From JAGLTA01 sp023142625 (GTDB lineage: Bacteria > Patescibacteriota > Patescibacteriia > JAACEG01), in assembly GCA_030641665.1 (NCBI GenBank), contig DAOWHA010000050.1, forward strand, positions 6,666 to 70,665: 64,000 nucleotides of DNA, written 5' to 3'. The notes beneath the pieces were generated by a model. That model made no database searches. It had not been told where the DNA came from and saw nothing but the letters and a program-made list of their open reading frames with translations. The translations under genes and the position numbers were made by a program. This document shows, one piece after another, positions 42,841 to 53,305 of the stretch (positions within the stretch are counted from its first letter, which is position 1; each line of letters begins with the position of its first letter).

Positions 42841-42921
42841 AAATGCTTAAAATTTGCAATTACCAATTTGGCAATGAATTTGCAATTTTCTAATTTTCAA
42901 TTTTACTAACTTTAACCATTC

Positions 42922-43098
42922 TGTCTTTGCGAGGAGCGAATGGAGCGATAGCGAAATGAGTAACGAAGCAATCCCATTACTGAGCGAACAAATCTATAAT
43001 TATAATTTGTCTATGCTTTTGTATAGTTTGCACGGTTAGTAATGGTATTGCTTCGTCGCGCCTCTCTCGCTTCGCTCGTTCAGCTCCTCGCAAAGACA
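42922..43098. repeat. R1 palindromic repeat, copy 10
   Basis: Ends TGTCTTTGCGAGGAG / CTCCTCGCAAAGACA. It fills most of the 42841-43200 gap together with AATTGGTAATT-type AT repeats. Confidence 0.92.
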
Positions 43099-43200
43099 TC
43101 TTAATTATAAAATGTATCTAAAAAATAATTGGTAATTAAAAATTTGAAAATTTAATAATTGATTGATAATTGCAAATTGGTAATTAAAAATTTATTTTTC

Positions 43201-46200
43201 TTAAAACTCTGACGCTATAATATATCCATTATAATATTCCCATTGATTGCATACTGCTCTTGTCGTATCGCCATTGCACCAGTCCCAATTGTCTTTTAGC
43301 CTAATTCTCGGCTGGGTCGCGCAGCAAGGAAATGCTCCGCAGACAACGGATAAATCCCCGAACAGCGTTGCCCCTGCCGCGCCGCACTCTATTGAAACAG
43401 AACTTGGATCATTCAATAACATCTCGTAATAACTGTATTGCCTTGATTCTGAATGCGGATCGTCCTCGTCAGGTCTGTCTTGTATTCCGTTACTCACATA
43501 ACTTATGTTCGGACTTGCGTCAGTGCCGTCGCCCCAGTCAATCCAATAGGTCGCGAGCGGAAGCTGGTTATAGTCTATAATGCTGTTAAATTCCAAATTG
43601 ACATCATTGGAGATAGAAAAATTATAATTGCCGCTAATATTGCCGTTAACTTTAATATTTTCAACTATCGGCGGCACCCCGCAAAAATCGCAAGTCGCAC
43701 CTGCCGGGTTAGAACCGCAGCCTGCAAAGCAGTCTCCTCCTGCGCAAAGCCCTGTTGTATTGGAATAGGCTGGTCTTGCGGCTGGAGTTCCCGCGCAAAT
43801 ATTATCAGGCGGATTCCAGTCATTCAAAACGCAGGCAATGTCTATGCCGCAATCCCTGTACTGGCTACTGGCGTGATCCCACTCCCATGTTCCGTAACTT
43901 TTCGCGAAAATGCGCTTTAAAATTTCAACAGCGTTATTATCGCTTATGTTTCCTAAATTGCTTATCGGTTCGCAAGTTTCGCATATAGTATGCGCATCAT
44001 TACAAGGACAGTGCAAAAGAAGGTTGTCGTCATGGTGATTCCAGTCTCCGCTCGGATAAGGATGCGCACAAATAAGTTCAGGGTGTCCGCTGCACCTGCC
44101 AATAACATCGCAAGTATTGCCTTGAGTTGAACCATCGCTGCATCCGTATGGCAAGCCGGCAATAGCGCCTTCGCTTAAATTCTCCCTAAAAAGTATCGGG
44201 TCTAAAATATCAGTGTTATCATTTCCGTCCCAATAGATAGGATTAACCCCTTCTGGCGGAATCATAGAGCCGAACGGCTTATCTTCAGAAGTATGATAAT
44301 AATCAAAACTGCCAAGTTCTCCTGTCCTATAATCTGTGCCGTCGCGCACCCTGTCTGTCCACGCCTTATTCTCGCCAATGTCAAAATGCGAAACGGTCTG
44401 ATATATTTTATCGCATCTTAAGCGGTAATCCATAGGATCAACTAATCTGCTTTCCGTATAATCATATATCATCACTTGCGGATCAGGATTTGGTTCGTTT
44501 AATACTAAATCTCCATCATAAATATACCAATTTCCGCTAATTGGGATATGCGTAGCGTCGTTTTTAGGGATACATGTAAATCTTAAATTATATTCGGTAT
44601 CAGTATTAAAGGCGCCGCAATTCCCATCTGAATAAATTCTAACTTCTACTTTGTAATTTGTACTATTACAAGTTTGCATTCCAGCATCATTATCATTATA
44701 AACTATCATTCTGCTTCCACAGCCTCCATTTAAAAAGTTTGTTAAATCACCATAATATGCTCCATTTATTATAAGACTGGGCAGCCCAGCAAGCATCCAG
44801 TCTGCAAAAGCGGTAAGAAGATTAGTGTCGCAACAATAATCATCTAAATCAGATATTATTTCAGATGTTCTATTCTCCACAAAATCAAAGTTAGCGTCCA
44901 TATCAGAGCAGTAGAATACAGGGAACTTGCCGTCGTATCCCAGCACTCTTCCTGTCTCTTCAATCCCTTCGGACGACAGCTTGTCAACCGGCCACCAGAG
45001 CAAGCATTGCCTCGGATTTCCCGGAAATCGGTCATACTCTAAGCAGTAGCCGAATTTACCAATATTTTTAATTCCGGAATCGCTGAAATACTCGCAGCTT
45101 AAAGCGTCCTGCTTAGGATACGACCTGCAAGTCTGCGGCGAATAGACATCAGTGTCTCCGATTTTTAACGCAGGCTTAATCCTGATTTCGTCAATATAAA
45201 AATTGCCGTCAGGCGCGCTTCCCGGGGCGACAAGCCTTAAAACTATCCTCTTGGTGCTTAAATCAACATCAAACGCCGCAGTTTTAAACTGCCAATAGTC
45301 TGAACGCGGAACAGACAAAATCGAATGATAGTCTCTTATCATATTTCCAAAAGCGTCCATCTCGCGCAGTTGAATCTCCGCGTTGCTGGCTTTTAAATTT
45401 AAGGTATTAACCCAAGCGCTCACAAAATATCTGTTCCCTTCTTCTGTGCCGATTAAAGATATGGTTTCGGTTACGGCAGCATAGTCGGCTCCTACGCTTA
45501 AAAAAGACCTTCCTTCCGGAGACATATATTCAAGCCCTATCCCTTGCGCTGAAACCGGATCGGAGATGACTGAAAACTCGTCTTCAAAAAGAGCCCCTTC
45601 ATAAAGCCAGCCGACAGGATAGTCAATATTTTCAATCAGCTCAAAATTATTGTTCGGGATTTTTATCTGGACGCTTTCCTGGCTCATCGTATGCAGAGGA
45701 TAATATCCTTCAGCAACTCCTTGCTTTCCTATCTTTGTATATCCTGCTCTATCCCGAATATCATCCAAGGAGACAGTAGCGTTTGCCGTTTGATTTATCG
45801 GCTCGCTCACTACAAAGCCGTCGCATTTGCCCTGTTCATTCATAGAATTGCACGCTCCAATATCAGTACATTTTCTTTTTATCGCGCCGTCTTTGCCTGT
45901 AACATTAACAGTCCCCTTGCAATACAGCCACTCTCCGCAAGTCCTGGTCGGCTTGACTTTTACCAGCAGGTTTGAATCGCAAGTCCCATCTGGAATTCCT
46001 CCGATTAAACAGCTTTGCGGCGTATTAATATTTTTATCGTTTCTGTCAGCGTCATAAATAATATCTTCTATCGCCAAGCCGCTTGATATCTCGCGCCTGT
46101 TAAATAAAACGCATCCTTTTTCATAATCAACAAGCCCATTGCACTCCGCTTTGTCAATAGAACTGTCTATATTATAATAAATTCCTGTTTTTAAAATTTT

Positions 46201-49200
46201 AACAAATTCAGACGGAACCAAATTTCCGCTAACGCTCAAATCGCAATTAATCGCCGAATCTTTGCCAGTATAAAACCGTCCGCTAAACTGCTGATCGCTT
46301 TCATCAGAAACAATCTGCGCTCCGTTAATAGGGGTAATAATATCCATTGAGTCGTCAGGCGATATTAAATCAATCGGGTTGCCAACTAAACCGTCAACGC
46401 AATTTTCTAATATAATCGCGCTGCCGGCGCCGTTAGAATTGCTTAACACTGTATAAACGGTGTCTTGCTCTAACCGAACAGGAACATTTGTAATATAATC
46501 GCCGGCTGCAACGCTCCAACCGTCAGGAACTCCGTCAACATCGACATCTTGAGCAAAATCGCCGTTAAAAACGATATTTTTTGAAATTGAACTTATCGGA
46601 TCAATATATTCCGCGCAGCCGTCAATTTCAGGCGGGCAAATCGCTGTCCAATTATTGCAATAGCCTCCCGGACAATCAGCATCAGTCTCGCAGATTCCGC
46701 CGCCTCCGCCCAGACAGGTTTTAGCCGCGTACTCAACGCCGATATCAGAATATGCCAAAGGGCAATTCGGCGCTCCGGAAGTAGTATTAGCAAGATACCA
46801 ACCAGCATCTGTCTGTCCCCCAACTAATTTATATTCACAAATTTTAGCGTCTCCCTTGATTCTCTGTGATACAGGATCTTTAAAATAAGAATCGCCCATA
46901 ACATCTGAACTAAATTTTCCGCAGCCGACATTATCAAAAAGACAGAGCGTATCGTTATATTCATCAGGGTCGTTAATTTTATAAACAGTTTCATATTGAT
47001 ACAGATCATCTCTGTCGTCGGCAAGATTTTCAGTTGTTTTATTCATATTATACCTGTAATTTGCAGTTCCTAAAGCAGAGCATCCTTTCTCTTTTGATTT
47101 GCAAATTTTCCCCTTATCATTAACTAGCGTGTCAATTTTGTCGCCAAAAACAGTGATTTCAGATATATCGCCCAAATTAAATATTTCTTCTAAATAACTA
47201 TGAGAATTAAATGTGTCAATCAGCGCTTCGCATCCTGCGACATCTTCGCCGCATAAGCGATTAAATGATTTTAAATATACTGTCTGTTTTTCAACCTCGC
47301 TCTCATACTCTTCGCATCCAAGCATATATTGCGGAGCGTAAGCGCCGTTATGGTCTTGATCGCATACTGATGAAACATTCCAAAAATCAGGTCTGATTAA
47401 AAACAGCTTGTCGCGCTCCTCTTTTAAGATAATATTGTCAATATAGGAAATGCCGCTAAAACCGCTGATTCTTAATGTTTCTAAAATATTATCGCCCGGC
47501 GCACTCATTGGATCGTCGCTGCTCATATCCCAGCCGACTAAAACAGGACCTAATGAATATTTCTGCCACTCCGGACCTAAATTAACCGAACCGCTCGCGA
47601 ACTCTTCTCCTGCCGGCGCGCTGGAAAATTCAGCCGTCAGGCTTCCTGCTCCTTTTGCCCAAAAAGAGAGGAAATAAGTTTTTTGATGTCCGAGCAAAGA
47701 TTTGTAAAGGCAGGTCTGTTCAGTGTTTTGCGCGTAACAGACTGTTTCATTATTAACTTCGCATTCGCATCCTTCGTCTAAAGCGCAAACAAATCCTAAA
47801 TCGCAATGCGCTTTTAAGGAATAGTTCATGTCGTCGCCCAAATTGATTTTCAAACTATGCCCACCTCTAATCAGAGACTCGCTGCTAAGAGCTCCGACCC
47901 CACAATTATTAACCGCCTGTTCAAATCCGTCGTCAATAACCTTGCGGATATTATTGCTTGTGTTTCCCCTATATTCATAACAATCGTTTTTTGACGCGGG
48001 GCAAACAATCCCTTGCTCGGACAAAGCTTCATAAATGCATTCGTTGTTAGCGCTCCATTCGCCCCAATCCCAACTGCCGGCAGAATGGACAACGCAGTCT
48101 GCCTGTGATGATTTTGTCTTGCGGTAAGGATGGCAGTCATCAGAGCAACTAACTGTATTTTTATAATGCCGATAAGAGATAATATTTGCTTCGCTGTAAA
48201 ATTCATTGCATTCCGGATTTCTGATCGCGTCGTCATAATTATTACAGTCTCCAAAAATATCAGCGGCGTCGGCTATATTATATATATTGTCAGGATAGCC
48301 GTTGCTATCAGCGTCTAACAGCATATGAGCGACAAGCTGGAATCCTGTCTCTTCTGAGCCGATCCATGTGTAAAACGACGCGCAATCACCGTTAATTCCA
48401 TGGCATGGCCGCAGATAAGAAAAATATTCAATCGCTTCGCCGCCTTCTTCTAATTTGTCTAAATTCGTAAATTCAGAGCATCCCGCGTATTGCGCCGAGC
48501 ATTTTTCCTCGTTGTTCGGAATTAAAAACTCTGGAAATTTTTCGCTCTCAAAAAAAGTCGCTTCCTGCTTGTAGGCGTTATAGCCGTTGCAAGTCTCGGG
48601 GCAAAAATCATCAGACCGAACCACTCCCGGAATGCTCGGATCGCCATTCGTTGGTTCGTATAAATCGCATCCGACATCGTCTGGTCGGCATTCTAATGCA
48701 AAGTTAGCGCATTGCTCGGATCCGCCTTCCGCGCATCGCTCAATATCCGTTCGCCAAAAATGCCCTGCTGTTTCACATCCTGACTGATCGTCAAAAGCAT
48801 CGTTATATACGGTATATAATTCGCAATTATAATAATCAGGAGCTTTTTTTAAATAGAGCGAATTGCTGTTATGATAATCTTCATAACTAAACAGATATCC
48901 GTCTCCAGCTACTTCTTCTAATTGGACAGAATCAATTAAGCACCCAAGCGGAATTCCTCCTGCCGCGCCGCTCACGCTGATTGTCAATTCCGTGTCAAAA
49001 GCGTCAATTGTTCCGTCGGTTGGAAAAGTGTAATTAACATTAAACCGCTCCCAGTCATCGTTGTTGCCAGATATTAATTCAATCGGCGATCCTGCTATGG
49101 CTGGAATATAGAATTGAAAATTAGTTCCGACACAATTTTGCGCGTAAAAAGAAAAACTGAACTTTCTGCCTTCTAAATTATATCCTGTGTCAATAACTTT

Positions 49201-51840
49201 TGTCAGATTAGCCGCTGCGCCGTTTAAAGACCTAAAAGCTGTGGCGCCGATAAAACTCGCGCTGGTTGCTTCTCCTGCCGCGGACGCCCATTCTATAAAA
49301 GTATCGGCTATGCTGTCATCAATAATGTCTGTTTCTAAAATATCAGTAAAACTTGAGTTAGTAATCAGATTAGTCCCCAAATTCGGCTTTGTCCTAATAT
49401 ACTCGCGGCACCCCTCGCTGGAACTGGAACAAATTTCCGCTTTTTTGTTTAGATAAATGTCATTATTAACATTAGGAACAAGCTCTTGATTTATCGTAAG
49501 CCGCGCTTTTGATCCGTCTAAAACGCATTCTATCCCTTTATGCGGAACAACGCACGATTCAATAATGTCGCCGTCTTGGTCAATATCATTTACATCCGCA
49601 ATTTCGCATCCGTCTGCATTGGCGCAATAATTATCTAAATTCAAATCCCACCCTTGGCTTAAGCAAGCCCAAGCGTCGTCCCCCGCGTTTCTTGAAGCGC
49701 AATGCCATTCGCATCCGGCGCTGTCTTCACTGCATCCGCCGTACTCCGCAGTATTTTTCAGATAAAAAACTTCGTTTCCTTTCGGAGACGCGAAAGACTG
49801 GCAAGTATTATAATAACTGTCGCATTCATCTCCTTGAAAATCCCAAACGCGCTTCTCCTCTGAACAGTATCCGTAAAAAAGGCAATTTCCTTTTGCATCT
49901 TCTTTTAAGCAAGACTGTTCGTCGGCGCAATATCCGTCTCTCATAATATTAACGCGCGGCTTCTGGTCATACTCGTCGTCAAAGTCGCCATCGCTGTCAA
50001 TGTCAATTCCTTGTGAAACTTCTTCGCTGATTATCTTCTCTCCTATTCCTTCAAGTTCGCAAAAAAGTTCCGGCGCTTTCAGCACCCAGCTCGGATCAAT
50101 CAGTTTATAAAAAGGCGAGGCAGGATCGTCAAACCCGCTTATTACTTCCTGAATATTATAAATCCTGAAATCAGAGGTTTGATTGCCAATATGCCTTGCG
50201 GCTAATTCCCAGCCGACCGGGATTATTCTGTATTTTCTTAAAATTACCAAATTTCTATAAGAGTATCCTTGATTATACAGCGGCTCAATATCTTTTGAAG
50301 TAAATCCGAACGGAAAATTGCCGCTTATATATCCTTGATTAAGAGCTTCCTGAACCGTAAGTTCCTGCTGGACAGCGTCGGCGAACTGCTGCGTAATTAC
50401 GCATTCTGTCGGTCCGGCGTTTTCAGGATCAGGGCACATTAACAATTTTGACAAAATTGAATAAGCTCCGCCTGTTTTATAATCCGGCTGAAAAATTTTT
50501 GAATATTTCGCTTTGGCGGCTTTAGCGCCCTGGCTGACCCTGGCTGCGGATATTCTGCTTGCCGAACTGTCAACACCGCTCAGCCAGTTATAATCTGAAT
50601 CTTCGTCATCTCCGCGCAGTTTAGCCATCCCTTCCATCACCCATTTGTTGATCAACTTGCTCATTAAAGTATTAGCGAAAGTCGCGACTGCGTCGGCTAT
50701 AATGTCGCCCGTGAAAACTTCTTCAAACTTCGTCCCTTCGTCAATCGGCTTGGTTCCCATTTTATAGACCACATTACCAGGCGTTAAAATATTTCCTGCG
50801 GCATCTGTGATAGCTTTCCAGCCGCCGCCCTCTTTCCGCGCTTTTTCAGCAGTATCAATTCCAGCCTTTCTTTTTTCTAAAAAATCACTATGCATTGTTA
50901 AAGCGATTCCGATGTCGTTCTCTTCCGGATTCCAATATCCTTGAAAGCGAGTTAAAAAATCAGGATCGTTCACAAACTCATCCCAATTTCGCGAAGCGCG
51001 GCTGTATGTGCACTTCGGCTTTTTCGGCCTCTGTATTTCAGCTAAATCAGCTGTTAATCTCATCTTAACATTAAAATCCGGCTCGCATAAAAATTGCACT
51101 ATGGATCCTGCCGCCCCCTTGCTATATCTTGAGCCAGCAGATCCAGCGGTAGGACCGCCAAAATCTTTCTTACTTAAATCATCTGTCTGTTTTTCGTAAA
51201 TTTCAAGGCATTTAATCGAATGATCTCCTTCGCATACGCTCCAACAATTCTCAATGATCATTTTTTCTGAATTTGGCAAAAGATTAAAATTGTCTGGTAT
51301 TTCTCCGCACTTTTTTTCACATCCGCTAACAAAATCTTTCGAGCATTCTATAAAATCATCGTTAGTTTTTGAATAAGCATCTTCTTCTGAGGAATGCCTG
51401 TCCCACTGGCTCGCCGCTGCCATAATAGCTGTTCCTGCGGCTTCATCAGCCGCGTCCAGCATATATTCCTCCCAATTAGAAGTAAAAATCATCGGCTTCT
51501 GACCCTTGTCTCCGCTCGCTACCCAAGTCGCGCTTTCTAAAGCTAAATTGCGCAAAAAATTATGCAGCGCTGCCTTAAAGCCAACCGCCGCCCAATGCTT
51601 GCCGAGTTTCTCTTCTGCTACTTCCCATTTTTCCCAAGCCCATTTTAACGCATCGCTTACTCTTGACCATATATTTGATAATGTATTTGGGATAGAAGAG
51701 ACATCAGTCGTTACTTCAACGGGAATCGCCCGAGCGTTTTTTACTATCAATAAATTAAATCCTACTGAATGAAAAATAAACAGAAACAGAATCATTAAAA
51801 TAACTAATCTGTTTTTTTTCTTTTTTGTTTTGTTAAACAT
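43201..51840 (-). CDS. Giant cysteine-rich secreted protein (2879 aa)
   Basis: One hydrophobic N-terminal segment (residues 12-37) serves as signal or anchor. The body is extracellular and rich in paired cysteines (for example CETDADCPGGYCNNWTAICP) and Asp-rich calcium-type loops (DIDSDGDFDDEYD). Three jelly-roll carbohydrate-binding-like domains can be seen, each starting FSFYAQ/FLSFWAK/FVSAWVN and ending YIDxI: about residues 890-975, 1380-1475 and 2130-2220. A PKD-like domain with IDWGDGTD lies near the C-terminus. Glycan binding on a host or neighbour surface is a fair guess. It is the first and largest gene of the surface-protein group. Confidence 0.8.
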   Translation of the reverse strand: MFNKTKKKKNRLVILMILFLFIFHSVGFNLLIVKNARAIPVEVTTDVSSIPNTLSNIWSRVSDALKWAWEKWEVAEEKLGKHWAAVGFKAALHNFLRNLALESATWVASGDKGQKPMIFTSNWEEYMLDAADEAAGTAIMAAASQWDRHSSEEDAYSKTNDDFIECSKDFVSGCEKKCGEIPDNFNLLPNSEKMIIENCWSVCEGDHSIKCLEIYEKQTDDLSKKDFGGPTAGSAGSRYSKGAAGSIVQFLCEPDFNVKMRLTADLAEIQRPKKPKCTYSRASRNWDEFVNDPDFLTRFQGYWNPEENDIGIALTMHSDFLEKRKAGIDTAEKARKEGGGWKAITDAAGNILTPGNVVYKMGTKPIDEGTKFEEVFTGDIIADAVATFANTLMSKLINKWVMEGMAKLRGDDEDSDYNWLSGVDSSASRISAARVSQGAKAAKAKYSKIFQPDYKTGGAYSILSKLLMCPDPENAGPTECVITQQFADAVQQELTVQEALNQGYISGNFPFGFTSKDIEPLYNQGYSYRNLVILRKYRIIPVGWELAARHIGNQTSDFRIYNIQEVISGFDDPASPFYKLIDPSWVLKAPELFCELEGIGEKIISEEVSQGIDIDSDGDFDDEYDQKPRVNIMRDGYCADEQSCLKEDAKGNCLFYGYCSEEKRVWDFQGDECDSYYNTCQSFASPKGNEVFYLKNTAEYGGCSEDSAGCEWHCASRNAGDDAWACLSQGWDLNLDNYCANADGCEIADVNDIDQDGDIIESCVVPHKGIECVLDGSKARLTINQELVPNVNNDIYLNKKAEICSSSSEGCREYIRTKPNLGTNLITNSSFTDILETDIIDDSIADTFIEWASAAGEATSASFIGATAFRSLNGAAANLTKVIDTGYNLEGRKFSFSFYAQNCVGTNFQFYIPAIAGSPIELISGNNDDWERFNVNYTFPTDGTIDAFDTELTISVSGAAGGIPLGCLIDSVQLEEVAGDGYLFSYEDYHNSNSLYLKKAPDYYNCELYTVYNDAFDDQSGCETAGHFWRTDIERCAEGGSEQCANFALECRPDDVGCDLYEPTNGDPSIPGVVRSDDFCPETCNGYNAYKQEATFFESEKFPEFLIPNNEEKCSAQYAGCSEFTNLDKLEEGGEAIEYFSYLRPCHGINGDCASFYTWIGSEETGFQLVAHMLLDADSNGYPDNIYNIADAADIFGDCNNYDDAIRNPECNEFYSEANIISYRHYKNTVSCSDDCHPYRKTKSSQADCVVHSAGSWDWGEWSANNECIYEALSEQGIVCPASKNDCYEYRGNTSNNIRKVIDDGFEQAVNNCGVGALSSESLIRGGHSLKINLGDDMNYSLKAHCDLGFVCALDEGCECEVNNETVCYAQNTEQTCLYKSLLGHQKTYFLSFWAKGAGSLTAEFSSAPAGEEFASGSVNLGPEWQKYSLGPVLVGWDMSSDDPMSAPGDNILETLRISGFSGISYIDNIILKEERDKLFLIRPDFWNVSSVCDQDHNGAYAPQYMLGCEEYESEVEKQTVYLKSFNRLCGEDVAGCEALIDTFNSHSYLEEIFNLGDISEITVFGDKIDTLVNDKGKICKSKEKGCSALGTANYRYNMNKTTENLADDRDDLYQYETVYKINDPDEYNDTLCLFDNVGCGKFSSDVMGDSYFKDPVSQRIKGDAKICEYKLVGGQTDAGWYLANTTSGAPNCPLAYSDIGVEYAAKTCLGGGGGICETDADCPGGYCNNWTAICPPEIDGCAEYIDPISSISKNIVFNGDFAQDVDVDGVPDGWSVAAGDYITNVPVRLEQDTVYTVLSNSNGAGSAIILENCVDGLVGNPIDLISPDDSMDIITPINGAQIVSDESDQQFSGRFYTGKDSAINCDLSVSGNLVPSEFVKILKTGIYYNIDSSIDKAECNGLVDYEKGCVLFNRREISSGLAIEDIIYDADRNDKNINTPQSCLIGGIPDGTCDSNLLVKVKPTRTCGEWLYCKGTVNVTGKDGAIKRKCTDIGACNSMNEQGKCDGFVVSEPINQTANATVSLDDIRDRAGYTKIGKQGVAEGYYPLHTMSQESVQIKIPNNNFELIENIDYPVGWLYEGALFEDEFSVISDPVSAQGIGLEYMSPEGRSFLSVGADYAAVTETISLIGTEEGNRYFVSAWVNTLNLKASNAEIQLREMDAFGNMIRDYHSILSVPRSDYWQFKTAAFDVDLSTKRIVLRLVAPGSAPDGNFYIDEIRIKPALKIGDTDVYSPQTCRSYPKQDALSCEYFSDSGIKNIGKFGYCLEYDRFPGNPRQCLLWWPVDKLSSEGIEETGRVLGYDGKFPVFYCSDMDANFDFVENRTSEIISDLDDYCCDTNLLTAFADWMLAGLPSLIINGAYYGDLTNFLNGGCGSRMIVYNDNDAGMQTCNSTNYKVEVRIYSDGNCGAFNTDTEYNLRFTCIPKNDATHIPISGNWYIYDGDLVLNEPNPDPQVMIYDYTESRLVDPMDYRLRCDKIYQTVSHFDIGENKAWTDRVRDGTDYRTGELGSFDYYHTSEDKPFGSMIPPEGVNPIYWDGNDNTDILDPILFRENLSEGAIAGLPYGCSDGSTQGNTCDVIGRCSGHPELICAHPYPSGDWNHHDDNLLLHCPCNDAHTICETCEPISNLGNISDNNAVEILKRIFAKSYGTWEWDHASSQYRDCGIDIACVLNDWNPPDNICAGTPAARPAYSNTTGLCAGGDCFAGCGSNPAGATCDFCGVPPIVENIKVNGNISGNYNFSISNDVNLEFNSIIDYNQLPLATYWIDWGDGTDASPNISYVSNGIQDRPDEDDPHSESRQYSYYEMLLNDPSSVSIECGAAGATLFGDLSVVCGAFPCCATQPRIRLKDNWDWCNGDTTRAVCNQWEYYNGYIIASEF

Positions 51841-51935
51841 AAATATTTTAATTTTGAATTTCCAATTTTAAATCTATTAAGTTATCATAAAAAATTCTTC
51901 TTCAATTATATCTTTGCGAGAAGTTTTTCCCTTAT

Positions 51936-52077
51936 TGTCTTTGCGAGCGGGGTGCAACGGAGCGAAGCAATCTCATTACTGAGCGGACAAATCTATAATT
52001 ATAATTTGTCTATCTATATAATAGGATTGCTTCGTCGCGCCTCTCTCGCTTCGCTCGTTCAGCTCCTCGCAAAGACA
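51936..52077. repeat. R1 palindromic repeat, copy 11
   Basis: Ends TGTCTTTGCGAGCGG / CTCCTCGCAAAGACA. A 5' end fragment (TCTTTGCGAGAAG) lies just left at 51911. Its right end supplies the last codons of the GIY-YIG reading frame at 52059-52364. Confidence 0.9.
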
Positions 52078-52364
52078 TGGTGGGAAGCAAACAAATTTTT
52101 GAAATCAAAATTTTTCTTTTTAATTAAATCTATTTTCTTTTTTCTTGAACCGCCTTTAATCTATTTTTCTCTTAAAATCGCTTCTTCTATTTTATCAAAA
52201 ACTTCATAGTAAACTAATTTGTCAACATTATATTTTTTAGTAAATCCTTTAATTGTTTTATTTTTATGCTCTTTAATTCTTCTATTTAAATCATTAGTTA
52301 CACCCGTATAAATAACTGTATTATTTTGATTGCAGAGTATGTATATAAAATATTGCTTTTGCAT
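52059..52364 (-). pseudogene. GIY-YIG nuclease gene with an in-frame TAG
   Basis: The frame gives a GIY-YIG protein (FIYILCNQNNTVIYTGVTND, then LNRRIKEHK) and meets TAG at 52161-52163 after AILREK. Reading on gives IKGGSRKKKIDLI, the usual continuation REKQIKGGSRKKKIDLI, so a CAG-to-TAG change is likely. The full frame of 102 codons ends with a TGA inside R1 copy 11, and its start codon lies inside a partial R1 copy. Either the 67-aa product is what remains, or the gene is dead. Confidence 0.75.
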
Positions 52365-52440
52365 AATTTGCGCGGTTTTTAATGAGATTGCTTCGTCATT
52401 TCGTTCCGCTATCGCTCCACTTCATTTCTCGCAAAGACAG
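52342..52440. repeat. R1 palindromic repeat, right half only
   Basis: It matches copy 1 from AAAATATTGCTTTTGCATA through GAGATTGCTTCGTC to TCGCAAAGACA. The left arm is missing and is replaced by the GIY-YIG gene start. Confidence 0.8.
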
Positions 52441-52592
52441 GGTGTAAAATTTTTAAATTTAATTAAAATTTTGTCCATTTTTTCATTTAAACTTTTATTG
52501 CTTTCTATTAAAATATCAAATTTAGAGTTTATGTCTTTTAAGGCAACTAAAAGGTCATTTATGGTTTTTAATTCAATTCTTGCCTTTGCCAT
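52422..52592 (-). CDS. 56-aa coiled-coil-like small protein
   Basis: The peptide starts MAKARIELKTINDLLVALKD and shows a heptad-like pattern of L/I/F to residue about 47. The final residues TPCLCEK are encoded by the partial R1 repeat, which also provides the TGA stop. It lies 14 bp after the calcium-repeat protein gene. No strong ribosome site is seen. Confidence 0.45.
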   Translation of the reverse strand: MAKARIELKTINDLLVALKDINSKFDILIESNKSLNEKMDKILIKFKNFTPCLCEK

Positions 52593-52606
52593 AAATTTTT
52601 TTAATT

Positions 52607-53263
52607 TTAATTTCCCATTTCCGCGATGGTCTCGTAATACATTTTTATCAAATCCGCGTCGGAAATTTTTTTCATCTCTTCAAACGGTATCCCTGCCTGT
52701 AAAAGCATCTGCCGAATCTCTTCAACGCTCGCGCCGCCGCTTAAAACCTTTTCCGCTCCGCCCGTTCCGCTGCTGGCGGAACTATTTTGATTATCCGTCA
52801 ATGGCTGCAATTGATTTAAAAAATCGCTATAATTTTCTAAATCGCTTATGTCAACCGCGCTATCTTCCAACTCACTATCATTTAATACCCCACACTCCTG
52901 CCCGCGCGGACAAAGCGGATTTTCTTTATCGTTAATCTCTTGCGCGTCAGAATAGCCGTCACTGTCCGTATCTTCTAAATAAGGGCTTGTGTTGTAAATA
53001 TTTATTTCATCATAATCAGATAATCCATCCTGATCAGTATCGCTGTTCTGCTGATTTAATATCTCTTGCAGCTCCTGCTCTTCGTATCCGGTAAAATTTT
53101 TATTATCAATTCCATTAATATTAAAAGAACTATTTATAGTCGCGTTAAAACGCAAAAATCCTAAAATCAAAGCGCCCACCCCTATGGCTAATAAAAAAAT
53201 TTCTACGGAGCGGCTGTTCTTTGTTTGATTTTCCTGATTATCTTTTTCCATATCATTATACAA
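52607..53263 (-). CDS. Membrane-anchored protein with thrombospondin type 3-like calcium repeats
   Basis: A 218-aa protein. One N-terminal membrane helix (about residues 22-42). The segment SDTDQDGLSDYDEINIYNTS followed by EDTDSDGYSDAQEIN is a pair of calcium-binding TSP3-like repeats (about 75-110), then a Cys pair (CPRGQECG). The C-terminal third is S/G-rich and ends with a helical domain. It belongs to the surface-protein neighbourhood and is likely exposed outside. Confidence 0.78.
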   Translation of the reverse strand: MYNDMEKDNQENQTKNSRSVEIFLLAIGVGALILGFLRFNATINSSFNINGIDNKNFTGYEEQELQEILNQQNSDTDQDGLSDYDEINIYNTSPYLEDTDSDGYSDAQEINDKENPLCPRGQECGVLNDSELEDSAVDISDLENYSDFLNQLQPLTDNQNSSASSGTGGAEKVLSGGASVEEIRQMLLQAGIPFEEMKKISDADLIKMYYETIAEMGN

Positions 53264-53305
53264 TAAAAATAAAAAAAGGTAAATTTTAAAACTGAAAATT
53301 AAAAA

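Noticed and set aside
52161..52163. Reassigned TAG codon
   Set aside because: TAG ends other genes normally (for example 6450-6452 and 7334-7336), so a point mutation or truncation is the simpler reading.
52330..52935. Plus-strand open frame of 201 codons
   Set aside because: It is antisense to the calcium-repeat and coiled-coil genes and has low-complexity composition.
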